From positions 1 to 5,405 of the forward strand of contig JAEDNG010000070.1 in the NCBI GenBank assembly GCA_016302625.1: DNA of 5,405 bases, given 5' to 3'. Under the pieces are notes generated by a model, which was not told where the DNA came from, made no database searches, and saw only the letters and a list, made by a program, of their open reading frames with translations. Positions 1 through 5,398 of this stretch are shown here, piece after piece (the first letter of the stretch is position 1; each line of letters starts with the position of its first letter). The position numbers were made by a program, and so were the translations under genes. Source of the DNA: Clostridiaceae bacterium. GTDB lineage: Bacteria; Bacillota; Clostridia; Oscillospirales; Acutalibacteraceae.

Positions 1-33
1 TAAAACCGATTTATTGTTTTCTTTGTTTTTCAT
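1..33 (-). CDS. Start of an unidentified leftward ORF, truncated by the window edge
   Basis: An ATG at 31-33 on the minus strand opens a frame that stays open to the window edge and encodes MKNKENNKSVL. It begins one base after the TAA of the PqqD-like gene (37-35), so translational coupling is plausible. No good Shine-Dalgarno is visible just upstream; only a weak GAAGAA lies inside the end of the PqqD-like gene. The short, Lys/Asn-rich start is common at the N-terminus of cytoplasmic or membrane proteins in low-GC Gram-positives and says nothing about function. It is probably the second gene of the leftward operon, but 11 codons cannot prove that it is a gene. Confidence 0.45.
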   Translation of the reverse strand, partial: MKNKENNKSVL

Positions 34-34
34 A

Positions 35-304
35 TTATTCTTCAAGTATTCCGTTTTCCCTCATTGTTCGTAAAAATATATCAATATCGCTGAGCGCAAG
101 AACGGTTGAAATATCGAAATTTCGGAGCAATGCGTTCAGCATTTCCTTTTTGGTCGGATTTCCGTTTTCTAACATTTTCCACAGAAACGCAGCCGTATCG
201 GTAAGCACGATAGTATTGTTAAAGCTGACTGATTTACCGTTATTCAGCACAACAGTATTCTGTCCCTGCATATTTACAAGCTTAAAACCGTCTTTAATCC
301 GCAA
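35..304 (-). CDS. PqqD family protein (small peptide-binding/RRE-like winged-helix protein)
   Basis: This encodes 89 residues from a TTG start. PqqD-like proteins form a small winged helix-turn-helix fold (the RiPP recognition element). In characterised systems the fold binds a precursor peptide and presents it to a modifying enzyme such as a radical SAM protein. Matching features are the N-terminal MRIKDGFKLV, a beta-rich first third (residues 1-33), the hallmark LTDTAAFLWKML (34-45), a helical segment with TKKEMLNALL (51-60), and a final helix ending in LRTMRENGIL (78-87). The length is typical of the family. The same frame can be extended three codons to a GTG at 311-313, but the perfect GAGGTGA ribosome site sits 5 nt before the TTG and overlaps that GTG, so TTG is preferred. 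The partner enzyme and substrate are not in the window, so the actual role is unknown. Many Clostridia carry such proteins outside any proven RiPP cluster. Confidence 0.85.
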   Translation of the reverse strand: MRIKDGFKLVNMQGQNTVVLNNGKSVSFNNTIVLTDTAAFLWKMLENGNPTKKEMLNALLRNFDISTVLALSDIDIFLRTMRENGILEE

Positions 305-309
305 GCTTT

Positions 310-316
310 TCACCTC
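310..316 (-). promoter_or_regulatory. Ribosome binding site GAGGTGA deciding the PqqD-like start
   Basis: On the minus strand the sequence GAGGTGA is fully complementary to the 16S anti-Shine-Dalgarno. It lies 5 nt before the TTG at 304-302. The alternative GTG start at 313-311 lies inside this element and would have no properly spaced ribosome site. Confidence 0.75.
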
Positions 317-339
317 ACTTGTTAATAAAAGGTAAATTT

Positions 340-368
340 ATTATATAACAAAACAAAAAATATTGCAA
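340..368 (-). promoter_or_regulatory. Sigma-A promoter for the PqqD-like gene
   Basis: Reading leftward, TTGCAA (368-363) is a 4/6 match to the -35 consensus. It is followed by a 17-bp spacer and a perfect TATAAT (345-340). Transcription should start near 333, about 29 nt before the TTG start codon. The spacer is T-rich on this strand. The -35 hexamer is a palindrome and appears to be shared with the rightward promoter. Confidence 0.65.
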
Positions 369-392
369 GTACAATACGTTTTGATGTATAAT
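363..392 (+). promoter_or_regulatory. Sigma-A promoter for the DUF6106-nnr-lipoprotein operon
   Basis: TTGCAA (363-368) is followed by an 18-bp spacer and a perfect TATAAT (387-392). Transcription is predicted to start near 399, giving a leader of about 55 nt before the ATG at 454. The -35 hexamer is the same six bases used by the leftward promoter. The 18-bp spacer is one base over the optimum. Confidence 0.6.
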
Positions 393-453
393 GTATTTGA
401 TATTGGCACATAAGCCTATAAATATTATATCAGTTGTTTTGAGGAGATATGAC

Positions 454-966
454 ATGGATACGTTTTTTGAACAGATTATTCCCGTAAGGAAGACCGGCAA
501 GGCGATTGCCGCGATCACCGGAATCTGGCTTTTAGCCTTTATTATTTGTTTTCTGCTTGTACTCTTTATGGCATATTTAGGCTCGTTTTCGCTTTTATTA
601 GCCGCAGGCGCGCTTTTCGGCGCATTCAAGCTCAGCACCCGTTTTAATGTTGAGTATGAGTATATTGTAACCAACGGAACTATGGATATTGATAAAATAA
701 TCAGTAAAAGCTCCCGCAAGCGCGTTCTTACCTTTGAATTGCAGACTGTGTCGCGTATTGAAAAATTCAATCCCTCGCAAATTGCGTCGGTAAATTCAAA
801 AGAAGTCGTAATCGCCTGCGATACGAACGACCCTGACGCTTACCTTATGGTTTCCTCAGCCGAAGGCAAGGGCAGTATTTACCTTGTTTTCGCTCCCGAC
901 GAGCGGGTGCGCGGAGCGATTGTTAAATTCGTTCCCAAATTTATCGCAAACAGCGCTTTTAAATAA
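454..966 (+). CDS. DUF6106 family membrane protein, function unknown
   Basis: This encodes 170 residues. The N-terminus is short and amphipathic (MDTFFEQIIPVRKTGK). Two hydrophobic segments at about residues 17-39 and 42-59 form a helical hairpin. The remaining ~110 residues are soluble and rich in beta strand. The stretch FNVEYEYIVTNGTMDIDKII (64-83), followed by basic SSRKR and a FELQTVSRIE strand, is the hallmark I associate with DUF6106, a Clostridia family of unknown function. Its two helices followed by a compact beta domain look like bacterial PH-like (bPH) proteins; that fold assignment is inference. The soluble part is probably cytoplasmic because it carries no export signal and the loop after helix 2 is basic. 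The frame extends upstream to an ATG at 391, but GAGGAG at 441-446 lies 7 nt before the ATG at 454, and the 391 ATG overlaps the -10 box. It is the first gene of the operon, 19 bp before nnr. Confidence 0.82.
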   Translation: MDTFFEQIIPVRKTGKAIAAITGIWLLAFIICFLLVLFMAYLGSFSLLLAAGALFGAFKLSTRFNVEYEYIVTNGTMDIDKIISKSSRKRVLTFELQTVSRIEKFNPSQIASVNSKEVVIACDTNDPDAYLMVSSAEGKGSIYLVFAPDERVRGAIVKFVPKFIANSAFK

Positions 967-968
967 TT

Positions 969-978
969 AGGAGAGGTG
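969..978 (+). promoter_or_regulatory. Ribosome binding site for nnr, supporting a TTG start
   Basis: AGGAGAGGTG starts 2 nt after the stop codon of the DUF6106-like gene. The GAGGTG part (973-978) sits 7 nt before the TTG at 986. The first in-frame ATG is only at codon 28, inside the conserved N-terminal domain, so the TTG start is well supported. Confidence 0.75.
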
Positions 979-985
979 CACCGCT

Positions 986-2437
986 TTGAAGGTACTTACT
1001 AAGGCTTTGATAAAGGAGTCGGAGGAAAACGCCGTCAAAAGCGGCGCTTTTTCTTTCAGAGAGTTAATGCTCCGCGCAGGAAGAAACGCGGCTGAAATTA
1101 TAATGCAAAAGTATGACTGCCGCGGCAAAAGAATAACGGTTGTATGCGGCAAGGGCAACAACGGCGGCGACGGGTGTGTAATTGCGGCAATATTAAGCGA
1201 GCACGGCGCCGATGTTACAGTTGTTACGCCGTTCGGCGCTCCTGTCACCGAAAACGCGTCTTATTATTATAATGAGCTTAAATTCACAAAGAAAAGCGAT
1301 ATCCTCGGCGACGAAAGCCCCGATATGATAATCGACGCGCTGTTCGGAATAGGTCTTGACAGGGAGCTTAACCAAAAAACTGTCAAGCTTATAGATAAAA
1401 TAAACTCTTTCGACTCCATAAGAATTTCGGTAGATATTCCGAGCGGAGTTGAGGCTGACAGCGGCCGCGTTCTCGGCGCGGCAGTCGAGGCTGACATGAC
1501 GGTTACCTTTATTGCGCTTAAACCCTGCTTTATGCTGCCGGAGGGCTCTGACTACTGCGGAGATACTGTCGTTTCCGATATCGGAGTCGAGCCTACACGG
1601 TACAGTTATCTTACAATAGAAAAGCCGGTATTTCCGAAACGAAGGCATAATTCCCACAAGGGCACCTTCGGAACGGCGCTTATGTTCTGCGGCAGCTACG
1701 GTATGGCGGGCGCCGCTATACTCTCGGCAAAAGCGGCACTCAGAACAGGCGTCGGTATTCTAAAGGCAGTGCTGTGCGACGGGATATATACCGCTTTTAC
1801 CTCATCTGTTCCCGAGGCGGTCTGCGTTCCCGTACCGCAAAACGAAAAAGGAACGCTTTCGCCGGATAATTTCGACATTTCTTCCCTTCTTTCATCTTCA
1901 AGTGCGGTGCTTGTCGGCTGTGGGCTGGGCAATAACGAGGACACCGCAAGGCTTACAAAACAAATTATAGAAAAATCAGAGGTCCCGATTGTTATAGATG
2001 CAGATGGCATAAATTCGATATGCGGCAGCATAGATATTATTAAGAAAAGCAAGGCTCCGGTCATTCTGACCCCTCACCCCGGCGAAATGGCAAGGCTCTG
2101 CTCGCTTGCCGTATCGGAAGTCGAAAGCAATCGTGTGGAAACCGCCCGTAATTTTGCGGTAAAATACGGCTGTGTTCTGGTATTGAAGGGCGCGGATACT
2201 ATTGTTGCCGAACCTTCGGGCGAGGTATTTTTCAACCGCGGCGGCAATCCCGGAATGTCGACCGGAGGCAGCGGCGACCTGCTTGCGGGCATGACGGTTT
2301 CACTGCTAGCACAAGGCTTTTCACCCTGTGAAGCGGCGAAAGCGGCGGTTTATCTCCATTCGGAAGCGGGTGACAAAGCGGCAAAAAAACGCGGTGAAAG
2401 GGCAATGCTGCCGTCGGATATGATAGAGGAGCTGTAA
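986..2437 (+). CDS. nnr: Bifunctional NAD(P)H-hydrate repair enzyme (epimerase + ADP-dependent dehydratase)
   Basis: This encodes 483 residues from a TTG start. It is a cytoplasmic metabolite-repair enzyme: the N-terminal domain interconverts the R and S forms of hydrated NADH/NADPH, and the C-terminal domain dehydrates the S form back to NAD(P)H using ADP. The N-terminal YjeF_N epimerase domain covers about 1-210, with GKGNNGGDG at 55-63, DALFGIGLDREL at 117-128 and SVDIPSGVEADSG at 148-160. The C-terminal ribokinase-like dehydratase domain covers about 215-483, with HKGTFGTALMFCGSYGMAGA at 224-243, VIDADGIN at 336-343, LTPHPGEMARL at 361-371, VLKGADTIVA at 398-407 and NPGMSTGGSGDLLAG at 421-435. 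Asp431 in the last motif matches the usual catalytic aspartate. Length and domain order match the usual bacterial fusion and both halves look intact. In many Firmicutes the gene lies next to acpS; no acpS is present here, and a DUF6106-like gene precedes it instead. It lies 16 bp before the lipoprotein gene. Confidence 0.97.
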   Translation: MKVLTKALIKESEENAVKSGAFSFRELMLRAGRNAAEIIMQKYDCRGKRITVVCGKGNNGGDGCVIAAILSEHGADVTVVTPFGAPVTENASYYYNELKFTKKSDILGDESPDMIIDALFGIGLDRELNQKTVKLIDKINSFDSIRISVDIPSGVEADSGRVLGAAVEADMTVTFIALKPCFMLPEGSDYCGDTVVSDIGVEPTRYSYLTIEKPVFPKRRHNSHKGTFGTALMFCGSYGMAGAAILSAKAALRTGVGILKAVLCDGIYTAFTSSVPEAVCVPVPQNEKGTLSPDNFDISSLLSSSSAVLVGCGLGNNEDTARLTKQIIEKSEVPIVIDADGINSICGSIDIIKKSKAPVILTPHPGEMARLCSLAVSEVESNRVETARNFAVKYGCVLVLKGADTIVAEPSGEVFFNRGGNPGMSTGGSGDLLAGMTVSLLAQGFSPCEAAKAAVYLHSEAGDKAAKKRGERAMLPSDMIEEL

Positions 2438-2453
2438 GAAAGGAATTTTCAGC

Positions 2454-2969
2454 TTGAAAAAAATAATAGCTATATTTTCCGCAATTATTACACTATTCTC
2501 CTTTTCCGCCTGCTCCGAAAAGCGGTCGAATATATCTCCGCTGACTAAAGGTATCACCTTTACGGCGGAGCTTACTTATTACAACGAATGTTACGAAGGC
2601 TTTGTAACGGTTTCCGATAGCGGCGATATGGATATTGAGATTACCTCTCCGGATACGATAAAGGGACTTTCCTTTCATTTTGACAAAAGCGGAGTTACGG
2701 CAAAATATTTGGGTCTTGAATACAAATATGATACTAATACTTTGCCTGAGGGAATTGTCTGCACCAATTTATACGAAATTATCCGAGATACCCAAAGAGA
2801 GGACGCCGCAGTTATTGCGGACAAAGATGATTACTTTATTTTAGGGAACACCGGAAAAATCGATTATAAGATGTTTGTCGGTGCTACGGGACTTCCGATT
2901 TCCGCCGAGGACGAAAAATCCGGTTTCAAGGTCGGCTTTAAAAATGTCACGGTAATTCCTAAAAATTAA
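2454..2969 (+). CDS. Small lipoprotein, probably LolA/GerS-like
   Basis: This encodes 171 residues from a TTG start, with AAAGGA (2439-2444) 9 nt upstream and only 16 bp after nnr. The N-terminus MKKIIAIFSAIITLFSFSAC is a type II signal peptide: a Lys pair, a hydrophobic core, then a lipobox with Cys20 as the lipidated residue. Phe at -3 is slightly unusual. The mature protein (20-171) should sit on the outer face of the membrane. It looks like alternating beta strands with short turns: FTAELTYYNECYEGFVTVSD (about 38-57), MDIEITSPDTIKGLSFHFDK (62-81), then VTAKYLGLEYKYD. The pattern of a strand, a 'P-x-x-(I/L)-x-G-L-x-F' turn and another strand resembles LolA-fold lipoproteins of Firmicutes. 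Clostridial relatives such as GerS of C. difficile, encoded beside alr2, also have this fold. The fold is inferred from pattern and neighbourhood. No enzyme motif is visible and the function is unknown. It is the last gene of the operon. Confidence 0.85.
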   Translation: MKKIIAIFSAIITLFSFSACSEKRSNISPLTKGITFTAELTYYNECYEGFVTVSDSGDMDIEITSPDTIKGLSFHFDKSGVTAKYLGLEYKYDTNTLPEGIVCTNLYEIIRDTQREDAAVIADKDDYFILGNTGKIDYKMFVGATGLPISAEDEKSGFKVGFKNVTVIPKN

Positions 2970-2976
2970 GCATAAG

Positions 2977-3018
2977 AAAACACGCGGTTTCACAAAATCA
3001 AGTGAAGCCGCGTGTTTT
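2977..3018. terminator. Bidirectional intrinsic terminator between convergent genes
   Basis: A 17-bp stem is formed by 2977-2993 and 3002-3018, with an 8-nt loop (AAAATCAA). The core is GC-rich (CACGCGG/CCGCGTG) and the base is an A4/T4 run, so each strand ends in a U-tract. It starts 7 nt after the lipoprotein stop and ends 4 nt from the rhamnosidase stop, serving both. One position is G·U in the rightward transcript and becomes an A·C mismatch in the leftward one, so the hairpin is slightly stronger for the nnr operon. The U-tracts are short (four T, then mixed). Confidence 0.88.
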
Positions 3019-3022
3019 ACTG

Positions 3023-5269
3023 TTATTGTTTAACCATAATATATTTGCCTGTTGTAAGCGCTTTTTCGGTTTCTCCGCCCTTAAATTTATAACCGTCGGG
3101 AGCGGCAATAATTCCGTGGAGCTTATCTGCGGCTTCAATTTCGAGCGTGATTTCTCCGCCGTTTTTAACCCATTTGACGGCTATTCTGCCGTGCGGGGTA
3201 TCATGATAGGCGTCAACGCTGTCAAGCTTTTCGGGGAAAATAGGCTTGATATCAACATTTGACGTGTCACGTCCGGTCGGGTTGACCCTGATACCTGCAA
3301 GATAAATATAAAACCAAGCCGAAACATCGCCCCAGAAATGATGGTTAAGGGACAAAATACGCCCGTTTTCGGGATGGAAAGCTTCCCAAAGCGTGGTGGC
3401 CCCGCGCTTTATCCAGTTGCCGTAGGACGGATAATCGGGACGAACTATCATATTGTACGCCAAATCAATCTTTCCGTTTTCGGCAAGCACGCGGTAAATA
3501 ACCCTTCCGCCCAAAACTCCGGTGTTAAAATGACCGTCAGCTTCGTCAATATATTTTAGCAGCAGATCAAACGCTTTCGGCTTTTCGTCTTTCTCAAGCA
3601 TACCGTAGAATATAGCCATCGCCTGTCCGGTCTGGGTGTTGCCGTAAACCGCGCCGGTTTCCTTATCTAAAAGATTATCTCTGAAAGCCTTTTTTACCTT
3701 CTCAGATAAAGCCAGCGCGAACTGTTTTTGCGGCTCTTCTCCCAAAACGTCGTATACAAACGCCGCCTTTTGCGCTATATCAAAGGTAAGAATGGTATCG
3801 GTAACGACAAGCGGAGTTTCATAATCGCCCTCGCCTAATCCGGGCGGGCACCAGTCGCCGAGTCCTATCGCTATAAGCCCTTTTTCGTCAAGCCTTGATA
3901 ACAGGTAATTAAGATAACGCATAAGCGGAATGGAAAGCTCTTTTAGCATTTCGGTGTCGCCGCGGTAAATATATGTGTAATAAGGCAAATTGATAATAAC
4001 GTTATCCCACGCCGGACCGTTGCCCCAATGATATCCCCAACCGCCGGTCGGAACAATGCCGGGCAGCTGACCGTTATCTTTAAGCGCCTTATAAATACTA
4101 CGCATCCATTCCTTGTAGGACTTCTCAGGCCGGAGATTTAAAAGCAGCTGTTCAGCGGACAGCGACGCGTCGGCAGTCCAGCCGTTTTTCTCGCGCTGAG
4201 GGCAATCGGTCGGGAAATAGTAGAAATTAGAGGTGTCCGAACGTACCGTGGCTTCCTCGATTTTATTTATAACCTCGTCAGAGCAGGAAAACTTGCCCGC
4301 CGTTTCGGAAAGTGAGCTCATTTCAAGATAGGTAAGCAAATCCTCTGTCGCTTGCTCTGCGGTTATTCCGGTCACGAGCACATAACGGAAGCCGTGGTAG
4401 GTAAAGCGCGGGGTGTATTCCTCTTCGCCGTTGCCGCTTAAATAATACTCGTCCTCCTGATAACGGTCTTCGTCATGAAAGCGGTTATTTCTGAAATACG
4501 GCTTGCCGTCAACCAAGGTTTCAAAATATCTGAGCAGTATTTTCTGCCCTGCTTCTCCGTTAATTTTAAGGGTGCAAAGACCCGCTGTGTTAACGCCGAA
4601 ATCATATATGTACGAGCCGTCGCACTCGGTAACCGACACAGGTTTTATAGTTCTTATCACCTTAATCGGGTCTGCCTCACAAAGCTTTGCATCTCCTCTC
4701 GGAGTTTCCGCCTTTAAAGCGGGTTTCCATGCGCTGTCGTCAAATTCGGGAAGATTCCAGCCCGGTGTTTCAAGCCGCGCGTCATAATATTCGCCGAAAT
4801 GCAGATCGTCAAAAATAATCGGCGACGGCGCGGTTAGGGTTTCGCTGTCGGATACTATAAATTGCTTTTCCTCTCCGCCGTAATTAAGCTCTATTGAAAA
4901 CGCCGTCTCGGGCGCACCTCTGAAACGCGCCTTTTCAAAATCCCAGATAAACGCGCCGAGACCGTTTTTTATTCCGTTTCCGAGAATAATTCCCAAGGTG
5001 TTCTTCCCTGTTTTTAATTTATCCTTTATATCGTATTTATCGTAATAAATATAATCGTCGATATTACTGCGGTAGGGTGCCAAATACCCTTTTGTTATAT
5101 TCTCACCGTTTATGTATACCTCGTAATAACCGAGTCCCGTAATCAAAAGACAGGCGGCTTCCGGTATTTTGTCAAGGTCAAACGAACGGCGGAAATATGG
5201 CGCAGGAACATGCTTTTCGAATGTTGTATAATCTTCAGTGGCTTTTATAAAGTTAAGCGGAAAATCCAT
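3023..5269 (-). CDS. Alpha-L-rhamnosidase, glycoside hydrolase family 78, intracellular
   Basis: This encodes 748 residues. GH78 enzymes remove terminal alpha-L-rhamnose from glycosides, with inversion. The N-terminal beta-sandwich (about 25-155) carries YFRRSFDL and GLGYYEVYINGENITKGYLAPY (46-66). A second beta domain (about 200-315) has YDFGVNTAGLCTLKINGEAG (222-241). The (alpha/alpha)6 catalytic barrel (about 325-660) has DCPQREKNGWTAD at 355-367. Asp355, Glu360 and Asp367 match the spacing of D567/E572/D579 in Bacillus RhaB, making Glu360 the probable general acid. GDWCPPG (471-477) and GATTLWEAF (623-631) follow; Glu629 is the likely base region, though that is less certain. A small C-terminal beta domain ends the protein. 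There is no signal peptide, so it is cytoplasmic and probably acts on imported rhamnosides. The chosen ATG has AAAGGAG (5284-5278) 8 nt upstream. A longer frame from an ATG at 5314 is rejected because that codon lies upstream of the -10 box. Length is at the shorter end for GH78. It is monocistronic here and the exact substrate is unknown. Confidence 0.95.
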   Translation of the reverse strand: MDFPLNFIKATEDYTTFEKHVPAPYFRRSFDLDKIPEAACLLITGLGYYEVYINGENITKGYLAPYRSNIDDYIYYDKYDIKDKLKTGKNTLGIILGNGIKNGLGAFIWDFEKARFRGAPETAFSIELNYGGEEKQFIVSDSETLTAPSPIIFDDLHFGEYYDARLETPGWNLPEFDDSAWKPALKAETPRGDAKLCEADPIKVIRTIKPVSVTECDGSYIYDFGVNTAGLCTLKINGEAGQKILLRYFETLVDGKPYFRNNRFHDEDRYQEDEYYLSGNGEEEYTPRFTYHGFRYVLVTGITAEQATEDLLTYLEMSSLSETAGKFSCSDEVINKIEEATVRSDTSNFYYFPTDCPQREKNGWTADASLSAEQLLLNLRPEKSYKEWMRSIYKALKDNGQLPGIVPTGGWGYHWGNGPAWDNVIINLPYYTYIYRGDTEMLKELSIPLMRYLNYLLSRLDEKGLIAIGLGDWCPPGLGEGDYETPLVVTDTILTFDIAQKAAFVYDVLGEEPQKQFALALSEKVKKAFRDNLLDKETGAVYGNTQTGQAMAIFYGMLEKDEKPKAFDLLLKYIDEADGHFNTGVLGGRVIYRVLAENGKIDLAYNMIVRPDYPSYGNWIKRGATTLWEAFHPENGRILSLNHHFWGDVSAWFYIYLAGIRVNPTGRDTSNVDIKPIFPEKLDSVDAYHDTPHGRIAVKWVKNGGEITLEIEAADKLHGIIAAPDGYKFKGGETEKALTTGKYIMVKQ

Positions 5270-5277
5270 AAAGTCAA

Positions 5278-5284
5278 CTCCTTT
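5278..5284 (-). promoter_or_regulatory. Ribosome binding site AAAGGAG of the rhamnosidase gene
   Basis: AAAGGAG on the minus strand lies 8 nt before the ATG at 5269-5267. With the promoter just upstream, it fixes the start 15 codons downstream of the longest open frame. Confidence 0.8.
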
Positions 5285-5299
5285 GTAATTTACGGTTTT

Positions 5300-5327
5300 A
5301 TTATACATAAGCAAATTTATTTGTCAA
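5300..5327 (-). promoter_or_regulatory. Consensus sigma-A promoter of the rhamnosidase gene
   Basis: Reading leftward, TTGACA (5327-5322) is followed by a 16-bp spacer and TATAAT (5305-5300). Both hexamers are perfect consensus matches. Transcription should begin near 5293, leaving a short leader of about 24 nt. So strong a core promoter on a sugar-catabolism gene suggests that any control is by a repressor, but no clear operator is visible. Confidence 0.85.
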
Positions 5328-5369
5328 TATCCTGTTTTAACCGATAATACGCGCTGATTTAAAAAGATA

Positions 5370-5398
5370 TTTACTTTTTTTGAAAATTATTTTATAAT
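5370..5398 (+). promoter_or_regulatory. Possible rightward promoter for a gene beyond the window
   Basis: TTTACT (5370-5375, 4/6 match) is followed by a 17-bp T/A-rich spacer and a perfect TATAAT (5393-5398). It points off the right edge, away from the rhamnosidase gene, so it may drive a divergent neighbour such as a regulator or transporter. The surroundings are so AT-rich that a chance match is possible, and no downstream gene is visible. Confidence 0.4.

Noticed and set aside
403..431. Second rightward promoter TTGGCA (403-408), 17-bp spacer, TATATC (426-431)
   Set aside because: The -10 match is weak and transcription would start almost on the ribosome site at 441. The TTGCAA/TATAAT promoter upstream explains the operon better.
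391..453. 21-codon N-terminal extension of the DUF6106-like protein from an ATG at 391
   Set aside because: The ATG overlaps the -10 box (387-392) and lies upstream of the predicted transcript start. The internal ATG at 454 has GAGGAG 7 nt upstream and begins the conserved part of the protein.
393..453. Possible riboswitch or structured leader before the DUF6106-like gene
   Set aside because: The leader is only about 55 nt and AT-rich. The one GGC/GCC pairing (405-416) is three base pairs long and no known aptamer core is present.
598..780. Leftward open frame of 60 codons inside the DUF6106-like gene
   Set aside because: It is antisense to a convincing gene, has no ribosome site, and its translation has no protein-like features.
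1193..1657. Leftward open frame of 154 codons across nnr
   Set aside because: It is an antisense shadow of the conserved nnr coding sequence; the predicted protein matches no pattern I recognise.
3002..3262. Rightward open frame starting in the terminator hairpin
   Set aside because: It is antisense to the 3' end of the rhamnosidase gene and its start lies within the terminator arm.
4475..4787. Overlapping rightward open frames within the rhamnosidase gene
   Set aside because: They are antisense shadows produced by codon bias in a well-supported GH78 gene.
5270..5314. 15-codon N-terminal extension of the rhamnosidase
   Set aside because: It overlaps the promoter, and its first codon is upstream of the -10 element. 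A strong ribosome site sits just before the ATG at 5269.
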